Below are positions 1-13,800 of a DNA stretch of 64,000 nucleotides, piece after piece. How positions within the stretch are numbered: position 1 is the first letter of the stretch; every line of letters starts with the position of its first letter. Source of the DNA: Apostichopus japonicus (Eukaryota > Echinodermata > Holothuroidea > Aspidochirotida > Stichopodidae). The stretch spans positions 28,301,501-28,365,500 of the forward strand of contig NC_092580.1 in assembly GCF_037975245.1 (NCBI RefSeq), written 5' to 3'. Both the position numbers and the translations under genes were made by a program. A model generated the notes under the pieces. It worked only from the letters and a program-made list of their open reading frames with translations. It did no database searches and was not told the DNA's origin.

Positions 1-3000
1 TAACCTGTTGTTTATAAATTTATATTCCTGCTTCAAATACTTGTGTATCATCCTTGTATAAATAGAAAAGTAGTGAATAGATACAACCAGAGCTAATAAG
101 GTCTGATGACCTCATAGGCCAATACACAAAGAATGTAGCAAATTATTGCTTTGTGGTAGGTATAACAGGATTACCTTTGCAAACCTGTTGTCACTAATCA
201 CATTACTAAACTAAACTAACAAGCTGGTCACTCAAACCACAGAAACACTTGTCTCTGCTTATTGTCTGGGGAACATCTGTAGAAAAAATTGGTTTCTGTG
301 TTTGGGTTTTCCTGGAGTATGACTCAGTTTTCTACTCCCTGAAACCACTAAGCCAGCTGTAGGCGTTGGTTGAACTGTCTGACGCAGGACTTAAGCCATG
401 CCTTTAAAACCTTTGAACCTATCTCAAAACAGGCCTGTCTGTAGCATCCATGGAAACTTCCATTTCCGGTGACCCCCCTCTGGGTTTGGTCCTAGTCATT
501 TGCAATAGAAACTAAAACCGATTTAAAGAACTATTTAGTATCCGGTTATTCCTTTGGCCACCATCTTGATTTATATTAAAATGTAAGATATTAATCCAAG
601 TACGATTGTGATCAATCTAAGTAATGAGTAAATGGTCAATGAATAATTTAATAACTTAAAAAGTGAATTTTTGCACCAGTGGTGTACACAGGATTTCAAA
701 GGTGTGTGTGTGTGGGGGGGGGGGGCTTTAAATCTCCCCCATTTGAGGACAGGTGTGGGTGAAGGATTTTACAGGAAACTGAACGTATATATATATATAC
801 ACACAATATATACATATCTATATATATACACAATATATACACACAATATATAAACAAACCAAATCAAACAACACCATGTTTACTGTAATGGTAGATTCAT
901 ATACAACGGTATATACTGTTTAGCAATGTAGTTCCAAGCTCATGGTTCCCACGTCCATGTTTTAATGGTATCTGTTGATTTAATTGTACATGTTTTTGGT
1001 TTCTGTGAAATCCAGTGGTGTGAACAGGAAATACAATGATTGTAGAGTGGAGGGTGCGGTTTGTAGTAACCATTATAAACTAAAATATTTGTTAAACTTT
1101 TTTTTCGATACGTAATCTTTTGGAAATAGCTTTGAAAAATACGACAATCATGGATTCTTTGGAAGGGTAACAATTTACGTTTATTTCTATTGGGAGTTAT
1201 TAACTCTCAAAACGGAACTAATTGGAGCTTACGTACAGTAGAATACACAACACAAGGTTAATGCAATTAATTGTGAGAAAACCCTTTAATCTCATTTCTC
1301 TTCCCAGTAAAGTAAAAAGAGAAAAGGGTCTCTTTTGTTTTACACATATTTTATAGGAAGTCAATAAATTGTTCCTGCAAGTAAAAGCTTATTGGTAGAA
1401 CATAAGAAAAAGTATAAAACAAAGGTTACTCATTTCTGTAGTAAATCTCTCCCTTCATTCATAACATTTTCCCCCTTTTTTTGTGGTAAAAACAATTCCT
1501 TGTGGATAGGTGGCTTCAGTCAACATTGACATACCATTACTCATGCTATGGGTCACTGGTCTTTGCCTTTCTTGGATACCTGATAGCTTTCAGCTGAGTC
1601 TGTGGTATTTTTAGCTTCACAAACCAAATATTTCAAGCCATGTGTTGTATATACTGAGTTTAGTTGTGTTGTTACACAGTTGGTTAAAGAGCTGCTGCTT
1701 CAAACAGTAACAGGAATAAGAGTCTGCCAGTGTTTAAATGCTGGTAGCGTGGCATTGACGTGTGTAAGTCGAGATTCTATGAAGTCAATCGGCTTTTGTC
1801 ATGCAAACACTTGATTGTTGATTTTTCTTTGTAAATTATGTAAAATGGAGTATGGTTGTTCCTGTTGTGGTCGGCTGAATAGACTCTGGATTTGCTATCT
1901 CATTCTATTTTGTGGAATTTTGTGATTTGTTAGTATAACCTATGTGGATATTATTATCTGGCTGTTTATAAGCAACGTTGGTACAGGAAGTCGGACAAGT
2001 AACATCCATCAGTAGGTATCAGCCATTCTACCATTTATTCTGTTCGTCTCCCTTAACATTGACTTTATACATGTCCTGTAAATGAAGACTTAATCTCGTT
2101 CTTTTTAATTATCTTTGTTATACTTCTCCAAAGCTAGCAATATTTTGAATAAATTTTGAATTTTTGATTTTTGGAAACCAATTAGTGGTTTTTACCTTTT
2201 CAACGAGAAAGTTTTTTTTAAATTTTGTTTTTTAGCAACTGTTTATTAAAATAACATGCCTATATTTTACACTATGTAAGTGTATGGAGGAAGTAGTTAG
2301 ACATGAATCCTTTTTAAGTCAGTCAACCTAAAAACTTAGTATTTGTGATCGACTAAACAAGTAAATGATTTTGGGAAAACTTGTAAAGCTGATGTCCATT
2401 TTGAAAATAGTCAATTTCATAATTTTCCCTCCCCTTCCTAACATTCCCCCCCCCCACGGTGTATGCTGACACTTTATGCATAATTCTAAAGTTGACAGTA
2501 CTTTTAGAAATGCCTTTTGAGGGAATATTTTATTTATTGCTGTTAGTTTATTCACAACTTATGCTTCTTCCTTCTGTTATATTAGTCTTTACAACAGTTC
2601 CTGTTACATCCAGGGAATAAATTTAATATGTTGAGTAAGGTTTGAGACATTTCCCCATGATACTTGTATATAAACAGTGGGTAAACAGTACTTGTTATGA
2701 TATGATATGCCAAACCTTGATTAAGTGACCCGAATATTTTGAACTTTCATTTCTAAAAACTTAAAGCCTGTGCACTGCAATCAGTAACGTCGATGAATCT
2801 TCAACGTCTATTCCCACCGTTCTTTGGCCGTACTTGATTAATCGATCGACGGTCTTCATGAATGGAGAAGATGATTATCATTGTAGATGATCAAAGATGA
2901 TAATTTAACGAGACTGAAACTGAATAGTCATGCAAAACGTAACTAGATAGTCGTGATGCCAATAAAATAGCTAAAATGACCACAAAGTTTCAAGAACCTA

Positions 3001-4641
3001 AGGCAGGCTGTATAAAGCATTTCTTTTCACAATTTCGGAATAGTTTTAATTTGCATGATGTTCCAAATTTTTTGATATTAGTATCTTTTGCACTGACAAC
3101 TTTTGTGGTTACATAAACTGAAAACAAGGGAAACATACACTGAAATGTTGTATAGAAGTAATCCTCATTGACCTTTACTTGCTAGTAGTCACTTTCAACT
3201 TTTGTTTGCTACTTCTGTAGGAACCTGGAAGTTTCATATATAGATGCTGTATTATAAATGAACATGTTTCATATTTCACTTGGCCAAATATTTTGACCAA
3301 GCAGAGCATTCTAGATAGCATGTAGGTTGAACCGCCAATATTTCATGTACTAGACACAGGTGTGTTTGCAGCAGTACAGCTTAAATGGTCACTACTTAGC
3401 AACTCCGCACGTTGATTGACGTTGTTATTTCTGCCTTTTTTTAACTGGAACAGTGATACCACAATATAGATATATCACCATCTTCATCTTTAGCCAATGA
3501 TTACCTCCAAAATTTTGTTATATATGCAACTTTTTGTTAATAATTTGCAATGTGGATTTGTAACGATTTATGAACCTTTCTGCTACTCGGAAGCATTACC
3601 AGTATTATTTTCCAAAAGTGATTTTGTCATGACTCAAAAAGGTTCCAAATTCCATGTATTTCGTCAAATTTGAAAAGAAATCTATCTGTCTGCATCTACA
3701 CTAATGGTTATTCCCACAAGTATTTTCCAGTTATTGCCCATAGCAATTAAATTTCAGATGAAGTATCTGTTTCATGTCACTGGATTCCAATTAATCTCTG
3801 ATTGCCAGTGTTTTACAAAGTCTGGAATCTTTCCAAAATATTTGACCAGTGTTTTTATTCTTTTTTTCCCAGTTGGGAGGTTAGGGAGGGGGGGGGTTTA
3901 AGATCTATCACAAAAACTGTGGACTGTTGTTGAACGATATCTTTTGAAAATTAAGTACAGGGAATAATTTATCCGATCTAGCAGTAAAATGGTATGCAGA
4001 AATGGTATGCAAAATGTTCAAATGACTATACAAGACCAAAGATTTATAGCAATTTTTTAAGTATTTTATTAAGAGACAAAGATCAGAGCCTTAAAAACTA
4101 CTATGCCAAATTTGAAAACTAAATTATGCCCTGAAAGTGTATAATTAACTGTGATATAGGTGTCATGTGATCAAGTTCTTGTATGAATGATGTACTGCTT
4201 TATCTACTACGATCAATAAACCTGTTTTTGCAAAACCAGAAACCAGTTAATGAACTGAAACATCAGATGTATGACTAAGTTTCAATTAGTTTAAATTAAG
4301 TTTTTAACAGCATTGTAAATTTAAAATGTTTCAACAGGAACAAGACTAATAATATATAGAAACTGAAAATTGTGTTTCCATTGCATTATAATATGTACCA
4401 AAATAAATGATTAAAAGAGTGATAAAATCAGTTTTTGTTTTGCTGTGTTTTGCTGCAACTGTTTGAAGTATGTGTGGTATGAAGTAGGTGGGTGTGGCAC
4501 TCTACCAGTGACCGGGGGGGGGGGGGGGAGGCAGCAGACTGTTGAACAGTTGCATGCAAAGTCCCTTGCATAGCAATGATACACTACCAGACACTGTGAA
4601 ACGACTATAAATATATATAATTATTTTCATTTTGTTTACAG
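1..4641. other. Upstream intron of FRMD4 (no coding exon recognised)
   Basis: No open frame here resembles the FERM F1/F2 lobes that should precede the first FRMD4 exon seen at 4642, so those exons are probably upstream of the window or too short to recognise. The stretch is AT-rich. It holds a (TA/CA) microsatellite near 786-854, poly(G) or poly(C) tracts near 714-726, 2447-2457, 3888-3897 and 4514-4527, and no RNA gene I can support. It ends in an acceptor, tttgtttacag, at 4631-4641. Confidence 0.6.
786..854. repeat. (TA)n/(CA)n compound microsatellite
   Basis: Alternating TA and ACAC dinucleotides with interruptions. A (GT)n run followed by a poly(G) tract (701-726) lies just upstream. 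Confidence 0.85.
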
Positions 4642-4786
4642 TTATATGCAAGTAATTGAAGGTCTTCCAACCTATGGCGTGCATTACTATGAAGTCAAAG
4701 ATAAGTCTGGGTTACCTTGGTGGCTCGGCCTAAGCTACAAAGGTATCGGACAGTACGACCTAGGAGACAGAGTAACCCCTAGAAAC
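4642..4786 (+). CDS. FRMD4A/B-like: FRMD4 exon a: start of FERM F3 lobe
   Basis: Acceptor tttgtttacag, donor AAC|gtaagt. One split base, then 48 codons starting [19 protein letters not shown] and ending VTPRN. This closely matches the FRMD4 segment around LPTYGVHYY and [10 protein letters not shown]. It ends in phase 0. Confidence 0.95.
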
Positions 4787-7700
4787 GTAAGTATGAAGCA
4801 GGAACCGTCAATCCTCCTTGTTGTCTATAGGATATCTAAACAGTTTGGGATTTCTTAGAAGTGACAGACTTACATATGGATACACATGGATACATATGGA
4901 TCCATATAATGGATACAATGGATCCATATAATGTCTTCAAGACACAAAGGCCAGTCCATCCTGTAATATGCTAGAAATGTATCAACAAAATAGCCAGAAG
5001 CTTGGTGAACTTCCATTTGGTTTCGGAGAAATTAACTCAGATGTTTGCAGATTAAGATGGCACTGTGAAGACAACAGTATTTTCATGAATACAATTTTCA
5101 AACTTTTGGTTGATTTATGATGCTATCATTTTGAGGCAAGAAAGGTGAACTTAGAAGATAGCGTTGAAGATTTTTTTAGCCAGGAACAACAGGTGACCAT
5201 TTTTGGTATCTCTCTAGAATATTTTAGCAGAATTTTGTGTCTTGTGAATACTTGAAGATACACCCGTAGAATACGAATAGTTCCTTGTTCCTGGTCTGTC
5301 AGGATGTTGGGGTTTGATGAATCATCTCATACATTCATCAGCAAACCAGCTCTGCTTCTGAGTTTTGGGATGGTTTTTTGATCAAAGCAAATTCTCAGTT
5401 GAGGGGGGGTGGGGGTCACTTGACTTATTCTATATTCACTACTGTAAAAGCAGTTAAAAGATGTTATCCTGCCAGGATATTTGAAACCAGTTTTGATTAG
5501 GTTTAGAAATATATACATCAGATAGACTGTGAATTTTCACTTTTTTTGTGGCCATCCTACTAGTCTCATACACTACTAGATAACTGTCTATATCCTTTGA
5601 ACTCGTAAGATCCTTGTTATAAGGAAATGAGTTCGATTCAGAAGTCATTAACTGGACTGTGTATTAACCGGCAAAAAAGGTGCAATTAACAGTAATAGTA
5701 CTGTATCAAATTAATATGCAAGGAAGTGTATAATAAGATAGTAACGAGTATAATAAAGAGATATTCTGATTTAATATTAAAGATTTTTGTCGCCTTCAAT
5801 TTTCCAATTTGCTTTTCAACATGTGATCATGTTTGTCTTTGAGGACAAAATGTTGAGAACTGAATAAGATTGTTAATTACTTGCTCATTAAAGCTTCATT
5901 TGGTGAAAAAAAAAATGGTGTTCCAGGTTGCTTAATTGCAATGGTAATTAACGTTATACCCGTATTACGTATTACGTGTATTACGTACTACTTGTATTTT
6001 ACGTGTATATTACGGTATTTCACGTTTATTTGGTAAAGTTGGTAACCAGATGCAAACTGCGTACTGCTTTAATAGATACAATTAATAATTGGCAAGGTAT
6101 TCTATCGAATTAACAGACCTGTTGTTAGGAAGGGTATCTATATGGTTAATAAGTTTGTCCATTCTCTATAGTAATATGATATCCTGATAATTAAAAGAGA
6201 CTATTTTCTGGCTATTTGATTTATGTCCCAAGTCCAAGTTCTCAGCTGTGAAACTTCAAGAACTTAACCCTCTTTTAACAAATTTTGCAACTCGTACAGT
6301 ACACAGTATATATTGTTTTTTTTTAATACACCACCATCTTTTCAGAAATGTTGCAAAGTTTTAGGAAATCAACGTGGATATTACTTTCATGCAAATTGAT
6401 GTTTTCATACATAAGGGAATGATTTAATAAATTCACCAGATTTTTTTTAAGGTTGTAAACCAATATAAAGCCATGCATTAACATGTATCGTAGTCTGTGC
6501 TTTTACTACTGTGTATTAGTTTCATATTTGGTAAACATTTACTAAATGGTTTATTATCTTGTAAGAACTAACGATGGAAAAATTATTAAAAAATAATTTA
6601 CGAATATTCATCTATACTTTCAGGTATTCAACTGGAAACAACTTCAAAACATTTATTACCAAAGCAGAAAATTTTCCATCGAAGTTCTAGACGCCAAACG
6701 GTAAGAAAAACACAATTTTTTTGTATTTGGATGTACCTGTTCTTTAGCATCATCCGTAGGACAAGTCTTGACTTAATGATAGCATAGTCTCCCCTCCCCT
6801 CCCTCCATCAAATAGTGAATTTTCTAGATTTGATTCATAACAGCTGATCGGAAACGGATCAGTGGAAGGCTTAGATCCGGCAGGTGGTCCTTCGTTGTCT
6901 GTCACAAAAAATCAAAACCAAAATTCAGTTTGTTTTGTCAAATCGTTGTTAATTCGGATTCTGCTTGTTTATATTGTGTGTGTGTGTGTGTGTATTTTAA
7001 TTCATTCAGTATGGGGCTCTCTTGTCTGTTCTGGAATATAGTTATCTGTGGAGGTCTGTTTCTCATTGTTAGGAATAATAGAAAGATTATAGAAAAACAA
7101 AACCATGTGTACTATAAAGAATATTATAATATATATAATGATAATTATATACCTGATAGGAATATATGCAGGTTAACTGACAATAGCTTTGAATTATTCA
7201 CTATAAGTTTTGAAAGCCTTTATCAAACACACACTCACACACATCGCAAAATAATATTTGGTTTTTGTGTTGTAAAGCTCCAAGTTGGCCGTACATTTGG
7301 CTAAGTTCTTTTATAGTTTGTCGTTCTTTGTCATGGTTTTATCAGTTACTGTAAGGTAGTTTGGAGCACGTTTACAAGCAATACTGTGGTACTTTATATA
7401 GAAGGATTGGATTATTTTTTACTCTTTGAGTTTAGCACAGCTTCCCACATACAAGATGGATATGTAAGTGTTTCTGTTTTTTGCACTTGAAACAAACTCA
7501 AGAGTTGATATATTTTTTGTCTGAACCATGTTACTTTTTACAATTAGCAGCTTAAAATGATTAGAGGTAGTATGGCAAATTGACTGACTGAACTGCTTAC
7601 AATTTGTGGCTAAAGTTCTTACAATACTCTTACATATGCTGTGACAATAGGTATTGCATACATATAGTTCCTAGTTGTTTTAAACACCTATTGCATTCTG

Positions 7701-9470
7701 AATATACCCGCTTTAAGAATATCATGCAAAAATAAAGTTTTGGAAATATACTTTTAACTTTTTTAAGTAAGTACTGTCAACTTTGTACCAGTTTGGAAAC
7801 AAATAGTCTTCAGGACATGGAGTCATAGACCCAAGACTCCATGGTTTTTTGACATCACCAAACAACAGAACTTTCCACTTAAACCACAGACAATTGAAAA
7901 CTGATCTTTGCTACTCCCTCCTCCCATCCCCCTACTCAATAACAACACCAGACATGTTTTTATTTACTGTCACAAGCAAAATGTTAGTTTTGTTAACTTT
8001 CCTCCCAGTGAAATCTGGTGGTGACTGCAGCAGTTATCCTGGAGAAATCAAAACACACTTTTAACCAGAAATGACTCCAAGCGCTGATTCTTCCTCCATC
8101 TTGTCAGCCACATCAGTAAATAAATTAAAATAATTGTGGTATTTCTTGACTGACCCAGATAGTTTCTGTTTTGTCTGGTGAAGAAGTCAATGACCTGTTG
8201 CTTGTAAATTCATTTTAAGAACCAGGTCTGCTCGCTCTAAATATGAGCAACATCTTAATCAAATAACCTAATTTTTGTCATCATATTATCTGGATTGTGT
8301 TCAATCTTTGGTAATGATGGTGTTTAAAGCTGCTGCTTTCATTTGCATGCTAAACGGTTTTCTCTCCAGAGACATATTGTAAACGATTCCGCTATTTCGT
8401 TTGTCGGTTTATAGTGACATATATAGTTTTTGTTTTGTTTTTGTCTTTTTGATAATTAGGAAAATTAATGTGTCACTTCAATATAGAACTTGCATAAAGG
8501 TTGAGCTAATACTGACAATCATTGTTAAAGCAAATATTTAAACTATAGACACCTATAAACCTTTATTTGCATAATGATAGTCCTCTGGCCTGTCAGTTGT
8601 TATGGTCATAAAGAGATTTAGACATCTTTTTGGGCTTGAAATGAAACAAAAACTTTCTGCAGTCTTTATTAAGACAGTGAATTATTTGTACTGTTGATAT
8701 GAAAGTTAATATATTTTATGACAATAACTATTTGCAAAAAAAGTACTTTTAGCAGTCATATGTAGAGAACAGCACTTGACAACTAAGTAAATATTCGATA
8801 TGTACAGTATCGTAACATTTTAAGAACATTACAATCACAGAGAATTTCTGTGGTTGCCAAGCAACATCAGTATTATTTGGACTTTGTGGCAATTTTAGCA
8901 AGAGTCACTGTAATTCAACACCAAAAGCCTGATTGTTTCAGTATTGACCACTTTCATTTCATAACTTCTTACGGTCAAGCCTACTTGTAATTAACCTCTG
9001 ACCCTTGTTTCTCTGAGCTACATTCAGCCATGTACTTGTTCTGTCTTCAATCCTCTTATGCAACATATTGACTTTGGACTGAATTTCCTCCATTTCCATT
9101 GTCTGTCTGTATTTATAGCTCCTTTCATTGAACCTCTAATCGATTGCTCCTGGACTTCTTCTTTAAGTCTTGGTCAAGAGCTATCACCCCATTTATCAAA
9201 TTTCTTTAAAAGGCATTGGCTACTTAAAGTTTTCCTTTTAAGTAAAGATTAAAACCAACCAGGACACTCTAATTTTTTTAACTCGATGTTTGTCGCCGGA
9301 GAACTACTGTATGGGCAGTAGAGATTGGTACATCTTGGTGTAGTAATACGAACTGTTATTAAGTACCTGGTAGGCAATCCACTCCCGTTATTGTCTGAGA
9401 AGGAGGTGAATGACTTGGTCAATAGACCTCACTCAGCTTTAAAGCTATATGCTATATGCTGTATGTAATA

Positions 9471-9538
<68 letters not shown>

Positions 9539-10710
9539 GCCTTTACACAGTAAACCAACACGAAAATCAACACATGCAGTTTTCAGTATTGAAATTGGTA
9601 TTTTCTTTGTTCTATTAGGATGAGTGTTAGTTATTTGAAGCAGAGAGATAGCATAGAAAGTTTCAACATCCTACTTGAATTTTGAAATTTTGGTCCATTG
9701 GAATCCTATGGGAAAAATAACGGGCGAACATTGACATACACCAGAAATATATAACGGTTGTAACACATTGACATACATCACATGGCAGGCAATTTTTCAT
9801 AAAGTTTAAAACATATATAGTCTTGGACATTTTCCTATGATGGCATATAGTCATACCTGCCACACAACCAAACGAGAGCAATCGGTGATGCATATCATCC
9901 TTAGTAGCGCATGAAATAGGTAACAGTCGAACAGTATGTCAAAAATGTTCGACCGTTATAAATGTACCACAAAAAATTGCGAAACTCAAAAAGTATACAG
10001 TGCATGTAGTTCCTTTTGTGTATACAGATTCCTACCATGAAAAAGTTTATAAAAACCATGGAAACTTCATTTGATGATGCACATGGGGGTATAGTGGTAC
10101 GTTTGAAAAAGATTGACGTACACATGAGTTACATTTTTGTATGTCAAACTTCTTAAAATTTGCCACCTGTGCCCCATGTGCACCAAAAAATGATGTTTTC
10201 ATTGTTTATATAAACCACTACTGGCTAAGATTCTGAGTGCAGTAACATGGATCATATACATTTCAAATCTTTTGAGTTATGCCATTTTTTAACGTAAATT
10301 TATAACGGTTGAACATTTTTTACATGTTCGCCCGTTATCTATTTCATGCTGTACTGAGCGTGATATATACATCATATATTACTCTAATGTGGTTGTGAGT
10401 TAGACATGACTGTATGCCATCATAGGAAAGGTCAAAGACTAAGTATGTTTCAAACTATGAAAAATTGCCATCTATGTGATGTATGTCAATGTTTTGCAAC
10501 TGTTGTATTTTCTTGCCGTATGTCAATGTCCAACCGTTATTTTCCTATAGGATTCTAATGGGCCATTTTTCAAAATTCAAGTAGGAAGTTGAAACTTTTT
10601 ACTCTAGCTCTTTGCTTCAAATGAGTAATATTACAGAACATTGGAAATATCAATTTTAGGGGTGGAAAACCTCTATGTTATCATTTCGTGTTGGTTTACT
10701 GTGTATTTGC

Positions 10711-10751
<41 letters not shown>

Positions 10752-10767
10752 TATATACATATGTATA

Positions 10768-10817
<50 letters not shown>

Positions 10818-13800
10818 TATACATATATATGTTTATACATATATAACTATATATTAAATGGTAATGGGGTGGATAATCCAGAACAGTGAATAAACTTCCA
10901 GCCTCCACAGGGATTCAAACCCGGGCCTCCCGCTTTATATGCGGCCACCCTAACCAACTAGGCTATGGACACTGATTGTCCAGAGATTCGAAACCAGCAA
11001 GGAATGTTGTTATTCCACTCTAGGCTTTTGTCGCCTGTATCGAAGAACAACGCTAGCCCTGTGTTGTTGGCATATTTTAGTCTAGAGATCAATCATGACA
11101 CTAACCAACTTGAAATCATTTGTGAATCCTACAGCTGTATCTCGAAAGAGATACTTTGAACAAAACTGTTAAATGAATAAATACATATATACATGAAAAA
11201 CATATTAGTTTACACCAAGTATTCACAGAGGTACTGTAAGTTGCAAGCCTGAAACACTCGCGATGAAAATTTTGCGTTGACATTTCTTTCCAGTGGACTG
11301 AGCAAACAGCTCAGGTTATAGAGTGTTTAGTTTTATATGAATCTACCAAAAGTCTTGAGCATTATCAATTGAAGATATCAACTAGTCTGTGCCTGCAGAG
11401 ACTTGGAGGTACTCTTGTTTTCTTCGAGACGAACAATGTCGTAGGGTCAATTGCTACCAAAATATCTTCAAGTGGTTCCTGGTTTTCTTTTTCGAGCTTC
11501 CTTTCGTAATATTAACTGGTGTTGTATCATCCACTGAGGGAGTTCCCAATGACTTTGTCTTGGGTACGACAAATGAGAACTCTTTTGTGATGTTAATTAA
11601 GCTCGACGGTAGCCACGTCAAAGCTATCATATTTCTTTAAATTTATTTTTTCACGGGCGACGGTGATTACATGCGATGCTTTGGCAATTTTATCGAGATT
11701 AAAAGTGTGGGGATGGCAGACAAAGCCATCCATCTCGCTGTATTTCCACGAAGAAGAAGAAGAGATTTTTGATCGGGCTGTCGAAATTTTGGTGGCAGAT
11801 AGACAAAGGAAATGAGTCTCACCTGGCAGACTGTCAATCATTGGCTAATTTGGCTCCCAGAATGAGTTCTTCGTTTTGGTTACAAATGCTCAGTCCTGAT
11901 GAAATGTGCCTGTGGGTGGGCTGGGGTATTATGATGTCTGCAATCTTTCACTATGATTCAAAACCATTTTCTATTTAATTCTGCTCTGGAGTTTTGATTG
12001 GGAAAAAGGAAAAGAGGAGGAAGCTGGGTGGTTGAAAAAGAGGAGGAGAGATTGGGATGAGAGGATGGGGGTGGGGATGAGTGGATGGGGGTGGGGGTAG
12101 GAAAAGAGGATGGGGTGGGGAGAGGATCAGGTGGGGATATGGGAGGAAAGAGGGGAGCAGCTGAATGGAACAGGATGAATGGATGACGGGATGGAGATGT
12201 TGTGAGATGGAGAATGTTTGGTGGTGCCAATTCTTTAAGTCAAGTGCTTTTGAGATATTCCTAGTAACTTGGATAATATTTCTGGTAAATGGTGAAAAGA
12301 CACCGACCATTGCATTTAGTAGTCATTTGAAGTGGCTTGACAGATATTTGGAGTCTTTGAAAAATCTATGTTAAAACAATCCACAATTCTTCAAAACCCC
12401 TTCATTCCCCTTGCTTGGGAGAGGGGGCGGGTGAGTTGCTTTCAAGGAGATTACCTGTTCCTACCTTTTGTATTACATATTCTGTTTCACATCCTAAGAT
12501 GAAATTCTGTTACACTCTCTTCTTGCAAAGTTTCAACCACGGCTGTCAATTTACCTGTTCCTACCTCTGTATTTCATGTACCGTTTCATTTCCTAAGTTG
12601 AATTCCGTCACTCTCTGTTCTTTCGAATGTTTCAATCACAGCTGTCAATTATTGATTTAGATCAGGACGTGTCTTGAATTCATTGTCACAGCTCTCCTCC
12701 TTTTGCCTCTGCCCTAATGGTCCTTTTGTCACAGTCTAGTGAATGTCGTTACCAGTGTGCCCCATCTATGTTTATTAAATTTATAGTAAGTCATCATTGC
12801 CACAGGTTGAAATGATTTACGCCTCATCGGTTATTTTGTTCCCTCTGTCTCTCTCCTCATCAGTATACTGCCTCACCCTGTTACATTTTCTTGGCCCCCT
12901 AATCAGTTCTCAATTGAATTTTCATCTCGGAGAATCTCTCTCATGTTCGAACGATGACAGCTTGGCTGTCCAGAGTGGCTGTCTGTGTTCTTTGATGTAC
13001 ACTTCGAGCAACATATTTCTTTCGGCTCCAAGTCTAGTCTTTCCGTCGGGAAATTTTTCAAAAAGCGTTTCTTTTGTCGTAGTAATGTGGCCATGATGAC
13101 AACTCTCTGAGTAAAGGTTTTCATTTGGTGTAAAATTCTGTCAGGAGTGGAAAAAAATAAAAGCTCTCTACAGGGAACCTGGCAATTAGTGGTAATGCCG
13201 GAAAATTTGGTCGAAACAAATGTTTTCCGAAGCGTCCAGTCTTTGAACAATGCTCCTGTGGGACCGGTTTTTGTGTCATCTCGGAGATGAGTGTAAAGAA
13301 TTCCCGATGGGAAGATGTTGAATTGAAGGAAAAGACCGTAAGAAAGAGAGGGGAGAGAGAGAGAGGAGAGATTGGGAATTTCGTGCTAGCAATCTGGTAT
13401 GGAGAATGTAATCCAATACCTCCTGCCCAGAGGACATTCAAGTTCTGCAGCAGTTTCCCTGTTTATTGTCTTTTAGTGTGGATAATATTTCTTTGTTATA
13501 GGTTTCAAGTGAACATGGTCTGAGTTACTTACTTCTAAGGATAGAGCTAAAACAGCCATTCTTAATATATTGGTTTTTATAAATAAACCAATTATAAGTA
13601 ATACTTTTATAGCGATCTAACGTAATTATGTAACCCTCATATTCATGAAACATATCGTTTATTTTCGTTCATTTTATTTGTTTTTTCACAACATATATAT
13701 ACAAAAAATGTAGCGAATAAAGAGAGCTATGGAATGTGAAAGGAAGTGTATCAGGAAACCCTTGTGGGCTTATCTAGTGATACACTCCCTGTACATAGAG

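Noticed and set aside
1602-1814. 70-codon frame with a possible donor, gtaagtc, as an upstream FERM exon
   Set aside because: The translation does not resemble FERM F1 or F2 sequence, and no matching acceptor phase could be argued.
9663-10125. Minus-strand frames in the palindrome as a transposase
   Set aside because: Short, without a catalytic motif, and their mirror positions in the other arm are not similarly open.
10641-10908. Tyr/Ile-rich frames
   Set aside because: Translations of a (TA)n microsatellite.
10901-10972. Functional tRNA gene
   Set aside because: The flanks are shared with a second copy at 23061-23130, the T stem has a mismatch and the anticodon loops disagree; it fits a SINE-like repeat better.
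11958-12310. Minus-strand Pro/Ser-rich frames as a gene
   Set aside because: They are the complement of a polypurine tract with no splice or domain evidence.
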